A DNA stretch of 64,000 bases from Antrodiella citrinella (lineage: Eukaryota > Basidiomycota > Agaricomycetes > Polyporales > Steccherinaceae): the NCBI GenBank assembly GCA_004802725.1, contig SGPM01000053.1, forward strand, positions 45,018 through 109,017. Reading direction: 5' to 3'. Under the pieces are notes generated by a model, which searched no databases, was not told where the DNA came from, and was given only the letters and a program-made list of their open reading frames with translations. This document shows positions 47,409 through 59,268 of this stretch, piece after piece. Every line of letters starts with the position of its first letter. Within the stretch, counting starts at the first letter, position 1. A program made the translations under genes and the position numbers.

Positions 47409-47551
47409 AATGGATCGGCTTCTCGGGATGCCACATTCGGCCAATACAGAAATACCACGAATCCAGTTGCTGCAATTACCACGGTCCCACATATCGCGAT
47501 GGTCGTGATAAGCCCACCGGGATCAGGGCCTGTTACGTTAATAATAGGCAT
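47409..47551 (-). CDS. Possible first exon of a second small membrane protein
   Basis: MPIINVTGPDPGG leads into a hydrophobic helix (LITTIAICGTVVIAATGFVV) and FLYWPNVASREADP, then a clean donor GTGAGT at 47408. No acceptor and second exon could be fixed with confidence. A frame after an acceptor near 47315 continues in phase (FLLLGCQVMWSHK). Confidence 0.3.
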
Positions 47552-48134
47552 GCAGCAATGGGATCCGAAACCCGAGTACAGTTGAAGAAGACACTTGCCA
47601 GCACATCACCCACGCTAAACCCCTGGAGGACGGTCAAAGTCACATGACCCAAAGGCACATGGCCCACCCCTTACCTTTTTCTTTTTAATTTCTTTCTTTT
47701 CTTCAAGACCTTACCAAGTTCACCTTTCATTTTCCATTTCTTTATTTATTTTAGCTGCCAAAGAAACCCCTGCCACCGAAACCCAAAATGAATACGCCGG
47801 AATATCTTGGGAACAGAATGTTCTAGGCCATAGCATGTGACAGAGCCCTCGGAGACTGTCACAAAGCCCCAGAATACTTTGTCAGCAAGCCTGGACTCTC
47901 AGAATATGCCGATAACCCCCCAGATATTTCCTAAAAGTCACAAGACCTGCAGGAATGCTCGGGAAGGTTCCGGACCGAGATGGACTCCAGGGATGTGACA
48001 AGATTGCCTCCCCGGATTACCATTCCGGACCTTCTGAGATTGTCACGAGGCCGGCCGGACCATTTTTGAAGGAGCAAAACTTTGCTCCGGAACCTCACGG
48101 AAGGTCATGGAATGTTCACAAGACATGACAAATC
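47552..48134. other. Intergenic region
   Basis: C/T-rich from 47660 to 47760, then low-complexity sequence with no open frame of interest. Ends at an LTR. Confidence 0.4.
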
Positions 48135-48499
48135 TGTTAGAGTTGGTATCAGCCAATCTGACTGAAAGCGGACACAGTGTGCCACTCCTTGTGTGCCACT
48201 CAGTGTGACAGCCAGAGGAGCAGTCTAGAACTGCAGTGGACACTTTCACATCTTTCACATTCTTCACACTTCACACTTCACTATCACTTGGCCACTCAAT
48301 GGCCAAGATGCTTTGTGCCACTTCCTTTGTTCTTTATACTCTTTATGTCTTTATCCCTTTATCCTCATCTCAATGGACGTTGTAGGGACATTCTCCTTTG
48401 TATATAATACCATAGAACGTCCTGTAGCTCTATATAAGACCACCTCTGGTCTCTGGAAATAGATCAACTTGTTCCCTTCATCTCTTGTGGATTCTAACA
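48135..48499 (+). mobile_element. Copia-type LTR (family C), copy 1
   Basis: 365 bp, TGTTAGAGTTGGTATC to GGATTCTAACA, with a TATATAAGACC promoter box at about 48432. It is the inverted match of 58194-58558 and 61032-61396. The orientation is set by the polymerase fragment next to copy 2. There is no matching target duplication and no copia internal sequence after it, so it is probably solo. Confidence 0.9.
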
Positions 48500-49974
48500 C
48501 TTCCTCCTGCTGAAAGGCTCTACCTTGCTTGCAGGTACACAGTCAAAGGCTGGGTAGCAATCGCTGTTGATGAACTGATACGACTCCCACTCCGAAAAGT
48601 TTTTGAGGAAGAGTATGAGCAGCTCGGTTTTGTCTACTGTATCCTTATCGAAAAACAGGCCCTCATCGACAGTAACACCTGGCAGCTTGCCTTTCATCCC
48701 CCTCTCTTCCACGACCTTGGCTCAGCTGGCTCCTGCAACAAAGTCGCACATCGCACCTGTGTCACCACATGGGGCAGCATGTGGATCCGACACCTAGGTC
48801 TCCATCATGCTTCTACATCCCACCTTTCCTGTTAATCTTCAGCAGGTTCTTCATCGCTTCAGTAGACCCGATGTAGCCTTTCGTCCCCAGGGGCTGAATC
48901 TGGAGTGTTATCAGAGCATGATAGCGAGGATTGCTGGAAGTGGGGCGATGGGATTCACAAAAGGGGTGATTGACCAGACAGTCGTAGCAGTAACCAAATA
49001 CCTTGGGTAGGCAGTAGTATATCCATGCAGCTATACCGAGTCGTAGTATTTAGTGTATCCATGTAGCTACACCCAAGTTGTACTGGCCAGGTAGAAAGGT
49101 AAGTGTGATGAACAATAGGTATATGTAGCATATTGATCATGGTTTATACTAGCTCTGTTAGCCAAGTGGTATGTCTCTCTCTCTGATTAAGGTGACTCGC
49201 ACGCCCTAGCTATTATGTAAGTTGACGGTTCCACTCCTGGGTGGGGCAATTAATTCTGCATGATGGTGTTTTTTTTAATCTCTTGGCTTAATGCCAGGCA
49301 TGGCCTACGCTATGTATACCCAGTGCTACACCTATTTTTGAATGGCCGGTGAGTGTGCAGGGGGCCAGGGGCAGGGCCACCTGTACTACCTCTGTCATGG
49401 GCGCTTATTTGCCCCAGAGCGCGTGGCAGTGTAGCACAGGCAGCAGCAGATGACTGCAGCTACACGAGATACACCCAGATAGAGTTTATTAAGGTAAAAA
49501 ATGTAAGCTAACATGCACATGAGTACAGTCAAAATTGGTGGAGAAATTGGTGAAGTAATCGCATCAGGAAAAATCAGTTTTGCTAAATTAGATCTAATTA
49601 CCCAAGTGGCCTTGTAACCTTGTGTAACACAGGTAATTTGAAGAATTCTGATAATCTGGAGTAAATTACACCAGAGTATCTGGTCGTTATTGTCATTACA
49701 TATAATTTATCGATAATTGAAGTAACTTGGGGGTAACATTTCACAGATTCAGTGTAGTCTGAACTGTCCTGCCATTTGGGATCCTTCTTGTGTTGAAATC
49801 CTCTTGTACGGTCTCAGTGTATGTGTGGCACATATTCACTAGACCGCAACTTCAAGTTGCAGAGACAGCTCCAAGGCGCAAAATCTCTCACAAGCATTGT
49901 ATATAGGGTGTTTATCAGGTACATCGAAATAGTATTTAGCATGTGATCAACAGTCCTGAATAGTACAACAATTC
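48500..49974. other. Repeat-rich intergenic region
   Basis: Frames at 48485-48835 (+) and 48494-48712 (-) overlap and show no family. From 49000 on the sequence is AT-rich and non-coding. No retroelement internal region was recognised. Confidence 0.35.
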
Positions 49975-50038
49975 AAAGACCCATTGTAGTGAGCGATGCG
50001 CTATGGAAAGACCCATTGTAGTGAGCGACGCGCTATGG
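49975..50038. repeat. 32-bp tandem doublet
   Basis: Two adjacent 32-bp copies starting AAAGACCCATTGTAGTGAGC, differing by one T/C (GCGATGCG against GCGACGCG). Confidence 0.9.
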
Positions 50039-50519
50039 GCGCTTATTGGCGCTGGCATACGCGCAAGGCTAGGGAAGGTCGGGTGTCAAACGCTTCCTGA
50101 CGCGCCATATACCACCAGATAGAGTCGCTCAATGCGAACAAAATGAGATAGTCTAGAGTGGAAACGGATCGGTATCCATGGAGACATAAAATGATTAGTA
50201 TACATACCTTTAGAGGAACAACATCAGACCAAAGGAGGACAAGTAGCGAATGGTTTTGTATGTGTCATATATCAAAAGATAGAGTCAAACAATGCAAATC
50301 GAATGAGATACTAAAGACAGACAACAGGTCAGTATTGGGAGAGACATTTAGAGATTGGTGTATATATCTTTGTGTTTACCTGAGAGTGGCAGAGTTTCCA
50401 GCCGACAAATCCAAACATTTTTGTATCTAACGATAGAGATTTGAAATGCGAACAAAATGAGATAGTACACACCGGAAATGGTGGTGTNGTGAGCGAGACA
50501 TTGTGTGATCTTTGTCCTG

Positions 50520-51018
50520 CCCNACCAATTGCGCCAAATGGGGTTTGCCGGATTTCGGCGCTTATAAGTGCCAGCACATCAATGTCGGACTTCAACATTT
50601 TCGACGTGTCCCTCTNTTCTCTCTCTTCCCCCATGTTCTCCTCCTCTCTCTCTCCTCTNCTTTTATCTGAGTCTATTCTCTTTTCCTCTTCATTCGTCAT
50701 CCCCTATTTGCGCACTTCAAGCTCTCTCATGCGGAACCTCTTGCCCCCCAGGCCATAGATTCTTGGTCAGCAGTGGAGGGGTGTGCGAGACTGGGTTATG
50801 AGCTTCAGTGCACTGGTAAGTACTGTCTTCCACATTTTTTATGCTGATACCTGTTAATCCCCTCTGCTGTTGCTTACTGGTATGTACAAAGCTTCACTCA
50901 TCACTGTTGCTTGCTTGCTAATCATCCCATCTTCTTTTCCCCCTTCAGTGTTCTTATTTGCTGGCCTTCTATTGCTGTGCACAGTACAGGTATGTATCTA
51001 AGCCTTTCTTGTGTGCAG
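50520..51018 (+). repeat. Left arm of large inverted repeat
   Basis: The reverse complement of the right arm (51379-52035) over nearly its whole length, from the outer ACCAATTGCGCCAAATGGGG to the inner GCCTTTCTTGTGTGCAGT. It contains splice-like signals (CACTGGTAAGTACTG at about 50812, CCCCCTTCAG at about 50940, ACAGGTATGT at about 50986), as if it came from a spliced transcript. No protein is coded. Confidence 0.9.
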
Positions 51019-51378
51019 TATATTCTGTTGATATTGTTTGATTGATGTAGGGTAATGTTCATTAGACTGTAGTGTTGTAGCTGTAGCTGTCATGTTGTAG
51101 TGTATATCAATATATTATCTATGCTCTCTTTGCCCATACCATGAGTGATATGTGATCATATATGTTATTATGTTGCTGTAAAAGACCTAATCTACCTCTG
51201 ACTTGTGCTAGATTAGATGTAATGAGAGGTAAGAGAGTGTAGGATTATTGGGGACTTCTGTAATTATCACTAACTTGTGTAATCATGTTAGGACTGATAA
51301 TTAGAGGTAAGTTACCACACATTGTCACAGACTACTGGTAACCATATCTACTTAGCGAAACAGGTTTTTCCTGATGTC

Positions 51379-52035
51379 ACTGCACACAAGAAAGGCTTAG
51401 ATACATACCTGTACTGTGCACAGCAATAGAAGGCCAGCAAATAAGAACACTGAAGGGGGAAAAGAAGACAGGATGATTAGCAAGCAAGCAATAGTGATGA
51501 GTGAAGCTTTGTACATACCAGTAAGCAACAACGGAAGGGATTAACAGAGCAAGTGGCAGCGACCTCATATGGGCAGGCAAGTGGTGTTGACGATAGGTGC
51601 AAATGTGACTGCAGTGACAAGAGGCGAGGAAGGAGGCCGGTGAGGACCCAGATGGGTGGGCAAGCAACAACAAGGAATGTGCAGCAGGAGTGAGAGTCAC
51701 TCTCGCTGTGTGAAGGTCTGTATGCAGAAGAAAGGTATCAGCATAAAAAATGTGGAAGACAGTACTTAACAGTGCACTGAAGCTCGTAACCCAGTCTCGC
51801 ACACCCCTCCACTGCTGACCAAGAATCTATGGCCTGGGGGGCAAGAGGTTCCACATGAGAGAGCTTGAAGTGCGTAAATAGGGGATGCAATGAAGAGGAA
51901 AAGAGAACAGACTCAGATAAAAGGAGAACATGGGGGAAGAGAGAGAAGAGAGGGACACGTCGAAAATGTTGAATGATGTGCTGGCGCTTACAAGCGCCGA
52001 AATCCGGCAAACCCCATTTGGCGCAATTGGTGGGG
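51379..52035 (-). repeat. Right arm of large inverted repeat
   Basis: Matches the left arm inverted, but carries an extra segment of roughly 180 bp (about 51553-51725) that the left arm lacks. Its outer end abuts the LTR that starts at 52036. A spacer of about 360 bp (51019-51378) separates the arms. Confidence 0.9.
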
Positions 52036-52456
52036 TGTTACAGTTTTCTCTTTACTTCTTCTATTTTCCTTTCGACAAGACCCCTCTTTGGACTTACCTG
52101 TATTACTCCTAGACTTTAACCCCTTTTCAAGATTCTTTTACATTCCATGACTCTTTCTCCATAGTTATCATTCTTATTTAGATATCCCTTGATTTCCTTA
52201 CACATGACCTCAGTCCATGTGACTGACTTACTCAGCATAAGCCATAGGCTTATTCATCATCATTCATAGTATTACCAAGCCTTTCTGCTTATTCCTTTAC
52301 TTTGACTCAGCATATCTGTACCAGTATATAAACCTGTAGTCTCGCTGAGGATTATCTTCAGCTTGACCTCCTTTGTTCATTATACAAAGTGTCTTAAGCA
52401 AGAACCCAGATACACTCAGACTAGACTTGACAGGCTTAACATGCTTTGTCGTAACA
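52036..52456 (-). mobile_element. Diverged LTR of family B, inverted
   Basis: TGTTACAGTTTTC to TGTCGTAACA. The reverse complement aligns to 55901-56267 through the blocks TCTTGCTTAAGACACTTTGT and GAACAAAGGAGGTCAAGCTG and the TTTATATACTGGTACAGATATG promoter region, with many changes. It is older than the other two family B copies. Confidence 0.8.
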
Positions 52457-53187
52457 TTAGGTCAAGCTGATCCAGCAGCCAGACATCTTTATGTCTATGG
52501 CATTCCCACGATCCTTTGAAAGATACAATCCCTGGACCCACACATCAGACCCTTGATCCCCGCTGAACCCTTGATCCCCCATTGGACCCTTAATCCCCAT
52601 TGGACCCTTGAACTCCATAGAACCCCATCAGATCCCTGATCATCATCTCTGATAAAGTCCGATGTTATTGAATTCCATCTGATAACACTTTCCATACCTG
52701 GACGTCCCTCTATGAATCTTGGACATCCCCAGATCATCCCTGATCATATCAGATCTTCTGATCCCCACCAGAATCTACCTCTTCCCAGCCTAGCACAGTG
52801 AGCGGCGTCTCCCACCGTGGGATGATCCCTGATCAAGACAGGAGTACCGGTGTGCTAGCAGTAGCAAAAACAGAATTCTGATCAAGATCTATCTTGGGGA
52901 CCGACTGATCCGTACCTCATGATCAGTCTTGATTGTCCGAACACCTGAACCCCTGACCTGCTGATCTACATGATGCAAGCAGCGCTCATCAGATCCCTTG
53001 ATGCCGATCCCATGATCGGCATTCACAGAACCCTAGAACATGGCATGGCCGCCATCGATATTCACAGAACCCTAGAACATGGCATGACCGCCATCGATCT
53101 TTACAGATCTCCAGACTAAATCTGCACTGCGCAGTTGGAACTCATGTTTCANAGNACCACNAGATANCCTTNTTNTTCNNNNNNNGC
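52457..53187. other. Repeat-containing intergenic region
   Basis: Holds loose copies of a 19-20 bp unit (GGACCCTTGATCCCC and variants, about 52547-52625), then the 39-bp doublet listed separately. Many TGATC and GATCCC words suggest older internal repetition. No gene. Confidence 0.45.
53021..53098. repeat. 39-bp tandem doublet
   Basis: Two adjacent copies beginning ATTCACAGAACCCTAGAACA and ending GCCATCGAT, differing by one G/A. Confidence 0.9.
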
Positions 53188-53970
53188 TGTTATATTCGTG
53201 CANACTTACCGCCCGGACCCCTCCGAGCCCGGCCTCCGAGGTTCACCNGGACACNTCCGCGGTAGCGTCCGTTCTGACTTAGGAACNTTGAGCTCACGGG
53301 TTTTATGCCGTGATGATCTACTGAGCTTTCCCGTTGAGCTCACGTTTTCTTATNGGACATCCGGAGCTACTNCGGAGACCTCCGTGCTCCTCCTCATCNG
53401 GTATGTTTTACCCCTTGGACTCCTCCTTCCNTTATTATCCCTTCCTCCGTCGTCCTCACNGAATNTTCNTGTTTNCCTCATGTTCCGGTCAGTGACCTCC
53501 GGTCACAGTCCTCGCCCCCTACANGNTTCCGCTTANCNACTATCTNCCTCCGATNCGGACTTNGTCCNTTCTCCGTAGGGTNCNCCGTTAGTATAANTAG
53601 CTACNACAGGACTGTACCGNTTCTTCAGTTCGTAAATTAACGTTTCTTCCGTGTTCTCCTCTCGGGCCTCCGACCCTCTGTCATTACTTGAGCTCGACAG
53701 CACGTCACCCACCACTGTGTGGTGTTCGTGTACTCCGTCTCCGTCCAACCGTCGCCCCTCCTTTCGTCCCCGTCGTTCCGCCCTTCCCTCTCCCTTCCTT
53801 TNCTCNGGCATCCATCCGATCNNCTCNACTCCNCCTCCGNACTCCTNAANGGAGCCTCCGTACTCNNTGTCGGAGCCNGTCNGTAANGTCCGTAGNANCT
53901 CCGTACCACATCCGCTACCTCCGTCCNTTCATCTGTTCCCCCTCTGTAGCGTCTCCGCACGGACTTAACA
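53188..53970 (+). mobile_element. LTR of family G, copy with many N bases
   Basis: About 783 bp, TGTTATATTCGTGC to CGGACTTAACA, with a GTATAAGTAG-like box near 53590 as in the clean copy at 56520. It is C/T-rich with repeated CTCCG words, which create false open frames on both strands. The N bases make any coding claim here unsafe. Confidence 0.7.
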
Positions 53971-54164
53971 GTAGGCCTGAGACACCTCATCTCGAGTGGG
54001 TGGTGGGTGATGTTCTTTTGCAACCTATTCAGGATCTAGATCATCGAGAACATCGCCAACCAGGTCAGACTCTAGCCCTGAAAAATCTGGAAAGAGCAGA
54101 GGAGGAGTGTTGGGTCAAGGTAACTTGGAGGACACCAGTGTGATAGATGTGGAACCAGGGGCGC
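53971..54164. other. Spacer between two family G LTRs
   Basis: 194 bp between the two LTR copies. It is too short for a retroelement body. It carries a frame with QPIQDLDHREHRQPGQTLAL, which could be a scrap of the lost internal region. No family was identified. Confidence 0.3.
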
Positions 54165-54960
54165 TGTTATAGGCGTGCAGCCTTAACCCGGAGTCTCCGA
54201 CACCTCTCCGACAGACGCCTCGACACAGACCCGCTACTCCCGTGTGTTCCTTCGGAACCTGGGCTCATTGGGTTTTATTGCCGTGATGATATACTGAGCT
54301 TTCCCAATTGAGCCCAGTTCCTTGTCAACACATCGGAGGTCTGTCGGAGGGTCCGGTTATCTACCCCCTTCAGGAGCTCCCGCCCCCTCACTTCCTTTTC
54401 CCCGTTTACGTTCCCTCCTCCGTCCTTACTTACCTTTTCTACGCTCAATGCGTTTTCCTCATGTTCTACCTTTCGTCTCACATGAGGTTTTACTACGAAC
54501 TCTTATCTACACCACGTTCTACTCGGCTACTCCATTTCCGTTCCGCATTCCGTAGCCACTTACTAGAGTAGTATAAAAGGATCATCTGGATGTACATAAT
54601 TCCCCAGTTCGTAAATTAATGTTATTCCGTGCTATCATCTCGGGCCTTCCGACCCTCCCCCACATTCCTTACACTTGAGCTCGATAGCGCGTCACCCACC
54701 TCTGTGTGGTGTTCGCAACCTCCAGCCTCACGCCTGACCGTCGTCACTCCTTCCTCTCCCTCGACTTCTTTTCCCTCGCCCTCCGTTGTTGCGACGTCCG
54801 GCTTGTCCAACGGTTGCCCGACGATCCTCCTCGCTCTCTGCGTGGACTCCAGCCCTGCTCCGCATCGCCCTGTCTACCTTAGTCGGAACCTCCAGTACCC
54901 CCCGATGTGCCATGCCTACCCCTTTTCAGGACTTCCAGGACCCTCCGCACGGTCTTAACA
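54165..54960 (+). mobile_element. LTR of family G, second subfamily
   Basis: 796 bp, TGTTATAGGCGTGC to GCACGGTCTTAACA, with an AGTATAAAAGGATCATC core promoter at about 54570-54587. It shares blocks with the N-rich copy (CAGTTCGTAAATTAA, GCGTCACCCACCTCTGTGTGG). An inverted partial copy of it lies at 57707-58193. Confidence 0.8.
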
Positions 54961-55900
54961 GGGTGGCCCAGATGAGAACAATGACACTGAGTGTGTAACA
55001 GATGAACCCAAATATGGAGAACACGGGACGCTGGCCACAGAGAAAAATGATGACAATGCAGAAAATGATTGAGAGTGTGTCAGCCCAAGTCGTGACACAA
55101 TAGCAGGAGTGGGGTCAAGGCCAGACCATCTGAGCATGCTTTTGAACGTGTGATCAAGATGTGCACAGTGAATCTCGATGGACCAACATTCTGTGTTCAG
55201 AAATGCAGGTATAGATGTTGTTTGGCTCAGAGAGGGTATAGCAAAAGACATAGAGTCATGGGGACTCAGAGTAGTGACAGTGAAAAGAACCTGAGAGAAC
55301 AAGCATGGAAGTGGTGGTGGTAGCAGCTCTGATATGTCGATAACTCCCGAAAGAGTTGGTAATTGATAGTGATCACAGAGATACTGCAAAGAATCAACAG
55401 CACTCGTACCAGAGCTGCTGCTGCCTTGATCGAGAGAGTTCACAGATTTTTGAGCAAAGTATGTATCAAAATTTTGGCTGAGACTGAGAACTGGAGAGGG
55501 TGCGGGCTAGACAGAAAAATAAGCTTTGATGAAGATCGAAGCACAAAGAAGATCTCTCACCTGAGAGCTGGGAACTCAACAACTAAGAGTTGGAGATTCC
55601 TCCACCTGGGTGACAGTTTGAGACAGGCTCTGCTTTCAGCCACCAAGCACCCTCTCAGGCCTGTCTATGATAGGGGAGCTCAGCAAGGGGATTGTGAGCT
55701 GCAATGCCCGTATATCTACCCATAGTTGCATGGATCCTGCACGGAGTCCTGCAAGAGATTGACATAATGATGCCAAACACAGCTCAAAAATCTATGTTTT
55801 CATTTATTTCAGGTTTACCTACTTGTCAGTGGTATGTTGTAATTTTACTTGTTCTCATTGTGATGGAAAGGCTTATGTAATCTCACGTGATATTCATGTG
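54961..55900. other. Region between LTRs, unrecognised
   Basis: A 162-codon minus frame (55443-54955) and a 120-codon plus frame (55363-55725) overlap. Neither shows a known motif. It may be internal retroelement sequence too decayed to recognise. Confidence 0.3.
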
Positions 55901-56267
55901 TGTTACGACGAAGCGTAATAAGCAAGTCGAAGTTCAGTCTGAATAATGATGTCACTGTCTGGGTCTTGCTTAGGACACTTTGTGTATTGAACAAAGGAGG
56001 TCAAGCTGAGGATGGTCCACAGCGAGACTGCTAGTTTATATACAAGTACAGATATGATGAGTCAAGAGAAAAGATAAGCAAAGAGACTTAGTAATACAGC
56101 GGGCATCGATGAGTAAGCCCTACAGCTTATGTTGAATAAGCAAGTCACATGATAAGTAAGTCATGTGTAGATGAGTCATGACGAATGACGAGACAAAGAA
56201 TAAGAGTCCGTTAAGCAAAAAGAAAAGAAAAGAAATATAACTACAAGTTACAACGAAAACTGTAACA
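55901..56267 (+). mobile_element. LTR of family B, clean copy 2
   Basis: 367 bp, TGTTACGACGAAGC to AAAACTGTAACA, with TTTATATACAAGTACAG as a probable promoter box. It directly abuts a 5'-truncated family G LTR on the right. No target duplication. Confidence 0.9.
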
Positions 56268-56903
56268 TTGAGCTCACGTTTTCTTATCGGACATCCGGAG
56301 CTACTTTGGAGACCTCCGTGCTCCTCCTCATTCGGTATGATTTACCCATTGGACTCCTCTTTCCATGATTATCCTTTCCTCCGTTGTCCCAGATGTTCAT
56401 GTTTCCCTCATGTTCCAGTCAGTAACCTCCGGTCACAGTCCTCACCCCCTACATGTTTCCCTTTATCGACTACCTGTCTCCGATCTGGACTTTATCCATC
56501 CTCTGTAGGGTACCCCATTAGTATAAGTAGCTATGACAGGACTGTACCAATTCCTCAGTTCGTAAATTAATGTTTCTTCCATGTTCTTCCCTTGCGCCTC
56601 CAACTCTCTCTCTTTCACTTGAGCTCGACAGCGCGTCACCCACTACTGTGTGGTGTTCGTGTACCCCATCTCTATCCAACTGTAGTCCCTCCTTTCATCC
56701 CTGTCATTCCACCCTTTCCTCTCTCTTCGCCTTGTTTCGGTATCCGTCTGTCTGACTTCCCTCCTCCTCCGAGGCTCCTCAACAGGTACCTCTGTACCCC
56801 ATATTGGAACCCTTAGCAACATCCGTAACCTCTCCGTACCTCCTCCGCTCCCTCCGGTCCTTTGTCCTGGTTCCTTCCGTAGTACTTCCGCATGGACTTA
56901 ACA
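56268..56903 (+). mobile_element. LTR of family G, 5' truncated
   Basis: Matches 53334-53970 from TTGAGCTCACGTTTTC to CATGGACTTAACA. The first 146 bp are absent and the left border is exactly the end of the family B LTR, so a rearrangement or nested insertion with deletion took place here. Confidence 0.85.
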
Positions 56904-57706
56904 CCCCTCTACTGAAATCTGAATTGTCCATTCTTCAGTGATGGTGTGTGTGTGTGGATCATATGGGGACAGGGAATAATGTTTTGATTTAAGGGCGACA
57001 GTAAGAGGGTCACTGAATGAACAGATGTGAAGCCCGCAATCAATTCCAGGTCTGAGGTCCCACTTCAGCAGTTGCTACTATTAATTAAGAATACATTTAC
57101 ATGTCTCCTTTTAGGCTCTCAAAATGATGACAAATTTGTGTGTTCATTAAATCTCATTATAAATTCAGTATTTCTGCACACATTTTGGATTATTGTAGTT
57201 GAGTGTGCACAATGAGCAAGCACAAGAGATAAGAAAAAGAAAGTATACAGGAAATTTGTGACAACAAGTACTTGATAAGCCCTAGAACACATAAAGTTAT
57301 ATTAGTATAACTAGGAAATAATGTAGCATATGTTACATATCAAAAGAATGGGATTTGTAATACCTATAAACTGAGATACTAGTCATCTCAATCTGTTGAG
57401 TATTGATGGGGGCATGACTAGATTATGTGTGTCAAGCTGCTATTGTACTGATAGCTAGTGTTAGAACTGATAAGCACTAGATTAGATAAAGATCTGAAAA
57501 TGATCTCCCTACCACACAGACAAAATATGCCTGACCTGAGTACTGAATCTGTAAAAGAGTAGTATCAAGTGTATTATGATTTTATAGCACAGCGAACAAA
57601 TGGGTTTTTCTCGTGTGAGGAAACACTAAATTTACCATGATTATTGTCACCTTATATTTAGTGTATATTGATGTACAATACGATACACATTCTTCTATTG
57701 TATCTG
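56904..57706. other. AT-rich intergenic region
   Basis: AT-rich non-coding sequence between LTR fragments. One 62-codon frame (57027-57215) is not supported. Confidence 0.4.
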
Positions 57707-58193
57707 TGTTAAGACTGTGCAGAGGGTCCTGGAAGTCCCGAAAAGGGGTAGGCGTGGCACGTTGGGGGTGTACTGGAGGTTCCGACTAGGGTAGACAGGG
57801 CGATGCGGAGCAGGGCCGGAGTCCACGCAGAGAGCGGGGAGGAAGGCCAGGGAGGATCGTCGGGCAACTGTCGGACAAGCTGGACGTCGCGTCAACGGAG
57901 GGCAACGGAGAAGAAGTCGAGGGAGAGGAAGGAGTGACGACAGTCGGGCGTGAGGCCGGAGGTCGCGAACACCACACAGAGGTGGGTGACGCTATCAAGC
58001 TCAAGTGTAAGGAATGTGGGGAAGGGTCGGAAGGCCCAAGTAGATAGCACAGAATAACGTTAATTTACGAACTAGGGAATTATGTACATCCAGGTGATCA
58101 TTTTATACTACTCGAGTAAGTGGCTACATCATACGGAACAGAAACGGAGCAGCGAAGTAGAACGTAGAGTCGATATGAGTTCGTGGTAATACC
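57707..58193 (-). mobile_element. LTR of family G (second subfamily), inverted and truncated
   Basis: Reverse complement of the 3' part of 54165-54960, from TGTTAAGACTGTGCAG. It is cut at 58193 exactly where the copia LTR begins. The order of insertion is therefore family G first, copia later. Confidence 0.85.
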
Positions 58194-58558
58194 TGTTAGA
58201 ATCCACAAGAGATGAAGGGAACAAGTTGATCTATTTCCAGAGACCAGAGGTGGTCTTATATAGAGCTACAGGACGTTCTATGGTATTATATACAAAGGAG
58301 AATGTCCCTACAACGTCCATTGAGATGAGGATAAAGGGATAAAGACATAAAGAGTATAAAGAACAAAGGAAGTGGCACAAAGCATCTTGGCCATTGAGTG
58401 GCCAAGTGATAGTGAAGTGTGAAGTGTGAAGAATGTGAAAGATGTGAAAGCGTCCACTGCAGTTCTAGACTGCTCCTCTGGCTATCACACTGAGTGGCAC
58501 ACAAGGAGTGGCACACTGTGTCCGCTTTCAGTCAGAGTGGCTGATACCAACTCTAACA
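58194..58558 (-). mobile_element. Copia-type LTR (family C), copy 2, 3' LTR
   Basis: 365 bp, inverted relative to copy 1. It starts 16 bp downstream of the polymerase stop on the minus strand, so it is the 3' LTR of that element. It differs from copy 3 at roughly one base in twenty. Confidence 0.9.
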
Positions 58559-58573
58559 CTCCCACCTAATCAG

Positions 58574-59268
58574 CTAACTCTGCAGTCCAAGCTGCTTGTA
58601 AGCTTCCACAACTTTCACCTTGCTCAGAGGCTTGGTGAGGATGTCTGCAGCCATGAAGTCTGTGGGGATGTACTTGACACTGATGACTCCTTTCTGGATC
58701 TCATCTCTGAGCCAGAACAACCGCAGATCCAGGTGCTTCATGCGCCCATGATGCTCAGGGTTTTTCACCACCTGAATCGCACTTTGGTTGTCCATGTAGA
58801 TCAGAGTGGGTCCATCCTGAGTGTAGCCAATCTCACCGAGCAATGAGCGCATCCAGATCGCTTCCATGCCACAAGTGACTGCTGCTACATACTCTGCTTC
58901 AGTGGTAGACAAGCCGACCATGGTCTGAAGTTTGGAGCTCCAAGACACTGCACCTGAGCCAATTTTGAGCACATAGCCACTGGTGGACTTGCCATTGTCC
59001 AGGTTGCCAGCGTGGTCTGCATCAGAGTATACACTGAGAAACTCAGAGTTGGGGCTGTAGGTGAGCTTCATGTCCAGAGTCCCTTGCAGATAGCGCATCA
59101 GGTGCTTCACAGCATTCCAGTGAGCCATGCCAGGATTGGAGCTGAAGCGAGCAAGAGTGCTGACAGTATTGGCTATGTCTGGACGAGTTGCAGTGGCCAG
59201 ATACATGAGAGCTCCCACCGCATTGATGTAGGGTATGTCTTTCATGCTCGCCCTGTTGAACCAAGGAG
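58574..59268 (-). mobile_element. Ty1/copia polyprotein 3' fragment: end of reverse transcriptase and RNase H
   Basis: An intact frame of about 230 residues. It begins at WFNRASMKDIPYINAVGALMYL, which is the RT-RNase H connection. It has the copia landmarks LATATRPDI, YSDADHAGN, KSTSGYV, SWSSKLQ, LSTTEAEYVA, DNQSAI and KHLDLRLFW, then ILTKPLSK and a stop at 58574-58576. The gag, protease, integrase and catalytic RT portions are missing: upstream of 59268 the sequence is not copia. No stop or frameshift lies in the preserved part. The fragment cannot transpose by itself. Confidence 0.9.

Noticed and set aside
48485..48835. 116-codon frame after copia LTR copy 1 as its gag gene
   Set aside because: No gag, zinc-knuckle or primer-binding-site features, and it starts inside the LTR.
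53135..54143. Open frames across the N-rich LTR
   Set aside because: They read through ambiguous bases and lie wholly inside an LTR made of CTCCG-type words.
39551..56267. The two family B LTRs as ends of one 16-kb retroelement
   Set aside because: The interval holds unrelated genes and other LTR families, no gag-pol and no target duplication.
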